30,532 nucleotides of DNA from contig CAIOHJ010000352.1 in the NCBI GenBank assembly GCA_903858085.1, positions 1 through 30,532 of the forward strand. Direction: 5' to 3'. A program made the position numbers and the translations under genes. Position 1 is the stretch's first letter. Each line of letters starts with the position of its first letter. This DNA is from an uncultured Chloroflexota bacterium. Its GTDB lineage: Bacteria > Chloroflexota > Anaerolineae > Caldilineales > Caldilineaceae. Below are positions 23,856 to 30,532 of the stretch, piece by piece. The notes below the pieces were generated by a model. The model searched no databases. It saw only the letters and a program-made list of their open reading frames with translations, and was not told where the DNA came from.

Positions 23856-24926
23856 ATGGCTCCCATCCGCTTGGCTCTGCTCGGCTGCGGCGACGTCGCC
23901 CAGCGCGATTATCTCCCTGAATTTCACCGCCTGGCCGGCCGCGCCGAGCTCGTGGCCGTCTGCACCCGCACCCCCGAAAGGCTGCGCTGGGCCCAGCAGC
24001 ACTACAAGATCCCCTACGGCTACACAGACTTTGAGCAGATGCTCGCCGAACACGCCGCCGACGCAGTCGTCAACCTCACACCGATCCCCCTCCACGACGC
24101 CACCAACCGGGCAATCCTGGAAGCCGGCTACCACCTCTACAGCGAAAAACCAGCAGCCAACCACGCCCGCTCTGCCCGCACACTGGCCAGCCTGGCCCGC
24201 CAGCAGGGCCGCCAGGCCCTCTGCGCCCCCTCCATCCGCCTCTTCCCCCAGCTGCAGTTTGTCCGCCAGCTGCTCGCAGAAGAGACGATCGGCCCCGTCC
24301 ACTCCGCCCACGGGCAAGGCCTCTTCGGGGTCCCCCCGTGGGATGGCTACCCCTCAGACCCCACTCCCTTCTTTGCCGCCGGTGCCGGCCCCATGCTGGA
24401 CATGGGGGTCTACCCGCTGCACGCACTCACCGCACTGCTGGGGCCTGTCCAGCGTGTCACCGCTCTGGTCGCTCGCGTGCAGGAAAGCTTCACCGTCGAC
24501 ACCGGACCCTACACCGGGCTGCGCGTGCCGATCGAAGCCGCCGACCACTGGCAGCTGCTGCTCGACTTCGGCAACGCCTGTTTTGCCCACGTGGCCGCCA
24601 ACGCCGTGGTCGTCGACACCCGCAGCCCAGCAGTCGAATTGCATGGGCTGGCCGGCACGATCGCGTTCGACCCGATCTATGTCGACCAGCCAGTGCAGCT
24701 GCGCCGCCGCGGCGGCAGCTGGCAGGAGATCCCTCCCCCCTTCCCCCCCAATCTCCCAGGACGCAGCCGCGGCCCCGACCATCTGCTGGGGATCGCACAT
24801 CTGCTCGACTGCATCGAAGGGCGCTGCGAACCACTGCTGGGGTTCGAACAGGCAGCCCATGTCCTGCAAATTGTTGAAGCAGCCCAGGAGTCTGCCGCCA
24901 CCGGCTGCGCCGTTGCCATCGACTGA
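23856..24926 (+). CDS. Gfo/Idh/MocA-family oxidoreductase (second of three)
   Basis: The Rossmann start RLALLGCGDV (residues 5-14), the signature YHLYSEKPAAN with EKP at 97-99, and GAGPMLDMGVYPLHAL are all intact in 356 residues. The enzyme is therefore expected to bind NAD(P) and act on a sugar-like substrate. It starts 6 nt after the permease stop and is probably co-translated. It shares the DxGVYxxxxLxxxLGPVxRV pattern with the first and third copies, so the three are likely diverged paralogues acting in one pathway. The stop codon lies in the loop of a 17-bp inverted repeat. Confidence 0.92.
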   Translation: MAPIRLALLGCGDVAQRDYLPEFHRLAGRAELVAVCTRTPERLRWAQQHYKIPYGYTDFEQMLAEHAADAVVNLTPIPLHDATNRAILEAGYHLYSEKPAANHARSARTLASLARQQGRQALCAPSIRLFPQLQFVRQLLAEETIGPVHSAHGQGLFGVPPWDGYPSDPTPFFAAGAGPMLDMGVYPLHALTALLGPVQRVTALVARVQESFTVDTGPYTGLRVPIEAADHWQLLLDFGNACFAHVAANAVVVDTRSPAVELHGLAGTIAFDPIYVDQPVQLRRRGGSWQEIPPPFPPNLPGRSRGPDHLLGIAHLLDCIEGRCEPLLGFEQAAHVLQIVEAAQESAATGCAVAID

Positions 24927-24977
24927 AAAGAGACTTCAACGTGTGGCAACGGCGCAGCCGGGGACGGCTGGCCACAC
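24901..24977 (+). promoter_or_regulatory. Two mutually exclusive hairpins before the third oxidoreductase gene
   Basis: Hairpin A pairs 24901-24917 (CCGGCTGCGCCGTTGCC) with 24945-24961, a perfect 17-bp stem around a 27-nt loop that holds the stop codon of the upstream gene. Hairpin B pairs GTGTGGC (24941-24947) with GCCACAC (24971-24977) and CAGCCG (24955-24960) with CGGCTG (24965-24970) around a GGGA tetraloop. The two share bases 24945-24960 and cannot form together. Ribosomes that finish the upstream gene would break A and allow B. No T-run follows B, so control of translation or RNA processing is as likely as attenuation. Confidence 0.6.
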
Positions 24978-25010
24978 CCGTCATCTGTCTATTTGTGTGA
25001 GGAGGATTCG

Positions 25011-26156
25011 ATGAAAACTCGCCCTTTACGCGCTGCCCTGGTCGGCTGTGGCAGTGTCTCGCAGCGTGGGGTGCTGCCCCACCTGAGCCTGCCCGATGCC
25101 CGCCAGCGGGTCGAGCTGGTCGCCGCAGTCGACAGCGTACCCGAACGCGCCGCCCAGACCGCACTGCAATGGTCGATCCCCGCCTGGTTCACCGACATCG
25201 ACACGCTGCTGGCCCAAAGCGACCTCGACCTCGTGCTGGTCATCACCCCGATCCAACAGCACTTTGCCCACGCCCTGCGCGCCATCGCCGCCGGCAAACA
25301 TGTCTATGTGCAAAAGACGATGACCACGACGCTCGCCGAAGCCGACGACCTGCTGGCCGCCCGCGACCGCATGCAGGTCAAGCTAGCCGCCGCCCCCGGC
25401 TTCGAACTCTTCCCGTCCACAGCCCGGCTGCGTGCCGTCGTGGAGAGCGGGGCGCTGGGCCGACCGGCAGTCGCCTACACCTATACCCCAGGCTTCGGCC
25501 ACGAACACGAACCGATCCGCAAACAGGAGGGCACCCTGAACGCCATCGACCCAACCTGGTACTATCGAGCCGGTGCCGGCCCGCTGCCCGATGTGACCGT
25601 CTACGCCCTGCAGCTGGCGACCAGCGTGCTGGGCCCGGTGCGCCGCGTGGCCGGACTGGGCAACCAGCTGATGCCAGAGCGCAGCTGGCACGGCAGCACC
25701 ATCGGCATCGAGGTCGAAGACAACAACGCCCTGCTGCTCGAATTTCACAACGGCACACTCGGCGTCGCCATCGGCGCCGACTGTGTCGGCGGATCGATGA
25801 ACCCCTGGGGAGGCATGAGCCTCTACGGCACCCATGGCTCCCTGGAAATCACCGAGGTCGACGGCGCCAGCGGCTACCCGCTGCGCTTCCGTACCCGCCC
25901 CAGCGGCTCGTGGGCCCTCAACACCCCGCTCGAAGAAGCCATCCCACTCACCGCCTGCCCCTACCTGACCCCGGAACACCTGCAGTTTGAAGAACCCCAC
26001 CTCTACGTCGACATCATGGAACTGGTCGACGCCATCGTCGAAGATCGCCCCTGCCGGGCCAGCGGCGAACAGGGGCGCCATGTCGTCGAAATCGTCGAGG
26101 CAGCCCGACGAGCCATCGCCACCGGAAAAACCCAATGGCTGAGCACCCAATTTTGA
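25011..26156 (+). CDS. Gfo/Idh/MocA-family oxidoreductase, atypical (third of three)
   Basis: The Rossmann start RAALVGCGSV (residues 7-16) is intact. The family signature EKP is changed to QKT (101-103, HVYVQKTMTT), keeping only the Lys. The catalytic-region segment reads GAGPLPDVTVYALQ, with Thr for the usual Gly and Gln at the position where a His is common. The 381-residue length and the C-terminal domain are otherwise normal. It may have a changed substrate or a weaker or different activity. ATG 25011 has GGAGGA 7 nt upstream. The 84-nt gap to the previous gene holds the alternative hairpins. Confidence 0.88.
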   Translation: MKTRPLRAALVGCGSVSQRGVLPHLSLPDARQRVELVAAVDSVPERAAQTALQWSIPAWFTDIDTLLAQSDLDLVLVITPIQQHFAHALRAIAAGKHVYVQKTMTTTLAEADDLLAARDRMQVKLAAAPGFELFPSTARLRAVVESGALGRPAVAYTYTPGFGHEHEPIRKQEGTLNAIDPTWYYRAGAGPLPDVTVYALQLATSVLGPVRRVAGLGNQLMPERSWHGSTIGIEVEDNNALLLEFHNGTLGVAIGADCVGGSMNPWGGMSLYGTHGSLEITEVDGASGYPLRFRTRPSGSWALNTPLEEAIPLTACPYLTPEHLQFEEPHLYVDIMELVDAIVEDRPCRASGEQGRHVVEIVEAARRAIATGKTQWLSTQF

Positions 26157-26183
26157 TCTAAACCGCTCCCTCCTGCCCTTTTG

Positions 26184-26192
26184 TGATAGAAT
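26184..26192 (+). promoter_or_regulatory. Candidate extended -10 promoter for the second secreted protein
   Basis: TGATAGAAT (26184-26192) reads as TGn plus TAGAAT, the same architecture as the element before the 962-residue paralogue. No clear -35 is visible. The transcript would carry the 30-nt palindrome in its leader. Confidence 0.35.
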
Positions 26193-26224
26193 CATGGTAT
26201 TCCCTCCGTCATTTGGAAGGAAAC

Positions 26225-26254
26225 CCTGCGGACAGGCGATCGCCTGTCCGCAGG
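26225..26254 (+). repeat. 30-nt perfect palindrome in the leader of the second secreted protein
   Basis: CCTGCGGACAGGCGA (26225-26239) is followed directly by its reverse complement. The centre is GCGATCGC. The element ends 25 nt before the ATG at 26280. It may be a binding site, an RNA hairpin in the leader, or an operon-end hairpin for the sugar operon. No T-run follows. Confidence 0.8.
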
Positions 26255-26279
26255 ATTCAGCACCATTCAGGAGTCAACG

Positions 26280-28259
26280 ATGCTTCAGCCAACAGACCGC
26301 TCCAGGCACTCCTTCTCTCGCCGGCTCGATTCCCTGCTTCTGCTGGCATTGGTGGCAGCCACGGCCTGGGGAATTCTCGCGCTTCGCGGCCCTGAAGCCC
26401 AGGCAGAGAGCTTTCTCCCCCCACAGCGACAGAGCGCCTACCCAATTCCCCCCACCTCCACCCCCCCTCCTACCCCCACCAGCGCCTACCCAGCCCCCTA
26501 CCCTCCCCCAATCCCCCCCTCCTCTGGCTTTCTACAACTTTTCACCGTCGAGCCGTTCGCTGCCAGCAATGCGGCCAGCACCACTGTCACACTCTCTGGC
26601 ACCGGCTTCCAAGAGACGCCAACCCTCAAACTGGGCCCCTATTCCTTGCTCGCCGTCCGCCGCATCAGCAGCGAACAGCTCACCGCAGTCGTGCCCGCAG
26701 GACTTCCTCAAGGAATCTACGACCTGATCGTCGCCAACCCCGACGGACAGACCGCCCTGCTGGCCCAAGAATTCATGGTGATCGGGAATGGCCCCGCCCT
26801 CTTCTCAGTCTCCCCCCCCCAGGGAGTGGCCGGCGTCGAGAATAAAATCTATCTCCAAGGGTTCAACCTGGCCGCAGGCGCCACTGTCCGGCTCGGAGCA
26901 CTCCACCTCCCCACCGCCGGAATCCCCCCCACTTTTCTGCGGGCGGTCGTCTCCCCCACAGTGGCAACAGGCACCTACGATCTGCACGTCACCAACCCCG
27001 ACGGCACCACCGCCACCGCGCCCGACGCCTATACCCTGTTGAGCCTCGACGAAACGTACGACGACCTGTATGCCCCCAGCAGCCAGCTCTGGAGTTCCCC
27101 CACCACAGTCCGGGCAGCTGCTCCCAGCGACCTCGGGCTGGTCGTCACCCGCCAAGGCGGCAAGAACACGCTCGCCAATCTCAAGGTTCATTTTTATGTC
27201 GACGACCCAACAATGGCCGCCAACTGGCTCGGTGAAGCCACCCTGCCACTGCTCTCCCCGCAGTCGTCGGAGAGCACCGCAGCGATCCAATGGACGCCGC
27301 CCGCCCCTGGCGCCTATACCCTCTACGCCCTCATCGACCCGGACGGGTCGATCGAAGAGACGCTGGAAACCAACAATCTGGTCAGCCGCACGCTGACCGT
27401 GCTGCCGTCGGGCAGAGATGCAGTGGCCCCGCGCGTCGACGCCTTCACAGCCGACGACGGCGCCGACAGCAGCGCCGATCTGAATGTCCAGTTGGATGTG
27501 CGCGCGTCAGACCCGACACCGAGCAGCGGGATCCAGTCGGTGCTCTACCAGGAATTCGAGTTCAGCCCGGGCGCCAATCAGTGGGTGCCCGCACGCCACT
27601 CCGGTTGGCTGGACTTTGCCACCGCCAGCAGCGACTACAGCTGGACGCTGCTCTCCTCGCCTGGGGTCAAATACCTGCATGCCTGGGTCGCCGACCAAGG
27701 CGGCAACATTTCACTCTTCCCGTTCAAAGAACGTATCAACTATGTGCCCCCCACCGCCAGGGTCGGGCTGAACCAGGCCAACACCTACCGCTATACCCTG
27801 GCCCCCGGCGACCAGGTCGTCGTCACGCTGACCCCCGTCGAGGGAGACCCCGATCTCTACCTCTGGCCTCCCAACCCGGACGCCCCCCCCTACGTCAGCA
27901 ACCTGGCCGGCTCGGCCGTGGACAGCGTGCGCTTCAGCCCCAGCAGCAGCGATTTTATCGGCGACGCAGAGGGCGACTTTCAAATCGAAATCTACGGCTA
28001 CACCGCCGCCACCTACCAGCTCTCGGTCCAGATCAGCCCCGGTACCGGCACGGCCAGCGTGGCCGGCGTGGCCGGAGGTGTCGACCCTGACAAACCGCCG
28101 CTGACGCAGCCGCTCATCACCCTCGACAGCGTCCCAGCCAGCCGCCAAGCCTTGCCCACAGCCCCCGTTTCGTCGGCGGCACAGGCCAACACACTCTACC
28201 TGCCGGCAGTCTCCCGTTTGGTCAACAGCTACCTCTACCTGCCGACCATCTCACAATGA
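26280..28259 (+). CDS. Secreted IPT/TIG-CARDB-PPC-like surface protein
   Basis: An N-terminal export helix (about residues 18-36) is followed by an AQA-type cleavage site near 42 and a Pro-rich linker. Two IPT/TIG-like domains follow (about 82-165 and 168-255; AASTTVTLSGTGF and GVENKIYLQGFNL), then a CARDB-like domain containing LANLKVHFYVDDP and ETNNLVSRTLTV. A beta-sandwich ending HAWVADQGGNIS and a PPC-like domain with EGDPDLYLWPP complete it. The C-terminus carries TLYLPAVSR and SYLYLPTISQ. The last four modules follow the order and motifs of the 962-residue protein, so the two are paralogues. No catalytic site is seen. Its stop overlaps the start of the acyl-CoA ligase gene as ATGA. Confidence 0.88.
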   Translation: MLQPTDRSRHSFSRRLDSLLLLALVAATAWGILALRGPEAQAESFLPPQRQSAYPIPPTSTPPPTPTSAYPAPYPPPIPPSSGFLQLFTVEPFAASNAASTTVTLSGTGFQETPTLKLGPYSLLAVRRISSEQLTAVVPAGLPQGIYDLIVANPDGQTALLAQEFMVIGNGPALFSVSPPQGVAGVENKIYLQGFNLAAGATVRLGALHLPTAGIPPTFLRAVVSPTVATGTYDLHVTNPDGTTATAPDAYTLLSLDETYDDLYAPSSQLWSSPTTVRAAAPSDLGLVVTRQGGKNTLANLKVHFYVDDPTMAANWLGEATLPLLSPQSSESTAAIQWTPPAPGAYTLYALIDPDGSIEETLETNNLVSRTLTVLPSGRDAVAPRVDAFTADDGADSSADLNVQLDVRASDPTPSSGIQSVLYQEFEFSPGANQWVPARHSGWLDFATASSDYSWTLLSSPGVKYLHAWVADQGGNISLFPFKERINYVPPTARVGLNQANTYRYTLAPGDQVVVTLTPVEGDPDLYLWPPNPDAPPYVSNLAGSAVDSVRFSPSSSDFIGDAEGDFQIEIYGYTAATYQLSVQISPGTGTASVAGVAGGVDPDKPPLTQPLITLDSVPASRQALPTAPVSSAAQANTLYLPAVSRLVNSYLYLPTISQ

Positions 28260-29751
28260 GCAGCCCTCTCTTCCTGGAAACGCTGCGCGGCCATTGCCTG
28301 GCCCGCCCCCACCAAACCGCCATCGAATGGCTGGACGACTCCCCGCTCCGCCTCTCCTACGGGGAGCTGGAGCAGATTGTCCAACAGGCCATGGGGCTGC
28401 TCCAGGCACACGGCGTCCAGCCCGGCGACCGCGTGGCCATTCACCTGCCCAAAGGGCTGCCCTTTGTCCTGCTACACCTGGCCACGCTGCGGCTGGGGGC
28501 AGTCAGCCTGCCCCTCAACCCCGCCTGCCCTGCCGCAGAGCTGGCCTATTTTCTGGCCGACGCCGAGGCGTGCCTGCTGTTTACCTCCCCAGCCACCGAG
28601 CTGGGGCAGCTATCAGCGGAAGCGATTGTGGTCGACAGCGCCAAAGACCCTCTGCTGGCCAGCCTGATTGCCCCCTACCCGGCAGAGAACTCAGCCCCCC
28701 TCCCCCCCGACGCCACCTGCCTGATGATCTACACCAGCGGCACCACCGGGCAGCCCAAGGGAGCCGAACTGACCCACGGCAACCTGACTGCCAATCTCAA
28801 CAGCCTGCATGCAGCCTGGGAATGGTGCGCCGAGGATCTTTTGCTGCACGTGCTGCCGCTCTTTCACATCCATGGGCTGTTGGTAGCGCTGCACGGCGCG
28901 CTGCACGCCGGCGCCACCACACTGCTGCTCCCCCGCTTTGACCCCCAGCAGAGCCTGGATCTGCTGGTACAGCGCCCTTGCAGCATCTTGATGGGAGTCC
29001 CGACAATCCACCGCCGGCTGGTCGACCTGCCCGGCGCCGAACGCTACAGCCTGCGCCATCTGCGTCTGGCCACCTCAGGGTCCGACCGTCTGCCTGAAGA
29101 ACTTTTTGAGCGCTTCGAGCAGCTGTTCGGCATTCGTCTGCTCGAACGGTACGGCATGTCCGAAACAGGCATGACCCTCTCCAACCCCCTGCACGGCGAG
29201 CGACGCTGCGGATCGGTCGGGCTGCCGCTGCCTGGGGTGGAAGTACGCATCGTCGACAGCACGACCGAAGAGCCCCTTCCCGACGGGGTTGTCGGGGCTG
29301 TACAGGTGCGCGGCGCCAATGTTTGCAAGGGCTACTGGCGCCAGCCAGCCAAAACTGCCGAAGCCTTTACCGCCGACGGCTGGCTGCGCACCGGCGACCT
29401 CGGGCTGCGCGAACCAGACGGCTACATCACCCTCCAAGGACGCTCCAAAGATCTGATCATCAGCGGCGGCTTCAACGTCTACCCGCCCGAGGTAGAACGG
29501 GTGCTGGCCTCCCACCCAGCCATCGCTGCCAGCGCAGTCTTCGGGTGCCCGGACCCCGAATGGGGGGAGCGTGTCACTGCAGTGCTCCTCCTGCACCCGG
29601 GCCCCCCCCTGGAAACCAGCGCAGTGATCGACTTCTGCCGCCAACATCTGGCCCCTTACAAAGTCCCGCGGCGCGTGTTTCTGGCGACCACGCTGCCCAC
29701 CAACGCCATGGGAAAAGTCCAAAAGGCAGCGCTGCGCCAGGCCTTGTGCCC

Positions 29752-29755
<4 letters not shown>
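28256..29755 (+). CDS. Acyl-CoA ligase, malonyl-CoA synthetase (MatB)-like
   Basis: The 499-residue adenylate-forming enzyme has the P-loop YTSGTTGQPKG (159-169), LPLFHIHGLLVALHGALHAG, RYGMSETGM followed by LSNPLHGERRCGSVGLPLPG, the hinge LRTGDLG, ISGGFNVYPPEVE and the catalytic Lys in NAMGKVQKAAL (Lys487). The PLFHIHGL and SNPxxGxRR segments are closest to malonyl- or methylmalonyl-CoA synthetases, which make CoA thioesters of dicarboxylic acids. A general acyl-CoA ligase remains possible. The start overlaps the upstream secreted-protein stop by ATGA and no separate ribosome site is seen, so translation is probably coupled. It overlaps the MFS gene in the same way. Confidence 0.88.

Positions 29756-30532
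<777 letters not shown>

Noticed and set aside
22785..24317. Minus-strand frame of 510 codons
   Set aside because: It runs antisense to two permease genes and an oxidoreductase gene and shows no domain pattern or ribosome site.
24901..24977. Metabolite riboswitch
   Set aside because: The paired elements do not match the conserved core of any riboswitch class I can recall, and part of the structure lies in coding sequence; kept only as competing hairpins.

Overview
The window is GC-rich DNA from a bacterium that I infer to be a member of the Chloroflexota, probably Anaerolineae/Caldilinea-like. The clues are secreted proteins built from Thr/Pro-rich linkers with IPT/TIG-, CARDB- and PPC-like modules that carry short LYLPxxxR/Q tails, plus a Gfo/Idh/MocA-rich sugar operon and dense, overlapping, same-strand genes. 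No phylogenetic marker gene is present, so this placement is inference. I saw no tRNA, rRNA, CRISPR array, transposase or phage gene.

Region 1 (1-11443) begins inside a large secreted protein with a 12-bp-period Thr-Pro linker, a papain-like domain that seems to have lost its catalytic Cys and His, and a C-terminal membrane anchor. It continues as a tightly packed plus-strand run: nucleotidyltransferase-like protein, HPr-kinase-like P-loop kinase, two GT-A-type glycosyltransferases, PAP2/inositolphosphorylceramide-synthase-like phosphatase, polysaccharide deacetylase, GT4 glycosyltransferase, YghO-type GNAT protein, and a fatty acyl-AMP ligase fused to an acyl carrier domain. Most of these genes overlap by 4-67 nt. 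Together they look like a pathway that activates a fatty acid onto a carrier, transfers it, and builds and trims a glycolipid or surface glycan. I do not recognise this exact combination and regard it as the best candidate for an undescribed system.

Region 2 (11444-15787) holds a 962-residue secreted protein with a duplicated, unrecognised domain, a 33-nt hairpin between convergent genes, and a minus-strand lipoprotein. A 341-nt divergent promoter region follows, with a perfect sigma70-type promoter and a DasR/NagR-like operator in front of a GntR/UTRA regulator.

Region 3 (15788-26156) is a carbohydrate-use operon: GntR regulator, Gfo/Idh/MocA oxidoreductase, bicupin, ROK-like kinase, methyltransferase, ABC sugar-binding protein, two permeases and two more Gfo/Idh/MocA proteins. 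No ABC ATPase is encoded here, so a shared MsmX/UgpC-type ATPase elsewhere is likely. The junctions carry notable RNA-level structure: a 40-nt perfect palindrome after the binding protein, a 21-codon ORF bridging the permeases, and two mutually exclusive hairpins before the last gene.

Region 4 (26157-30532) holds a 30-nt palindrome, a second secreted IPT/CARDB/PPC protein that is a paralogue of the 962-residue one, a MatB-like acyl-CoA ligase coupled to it by an ATGA overlap, and the start of an MFS transporter cut by the window edge. Both secreted CARDB/PPC proteins sit next to an acyl-activating enzyme gene.
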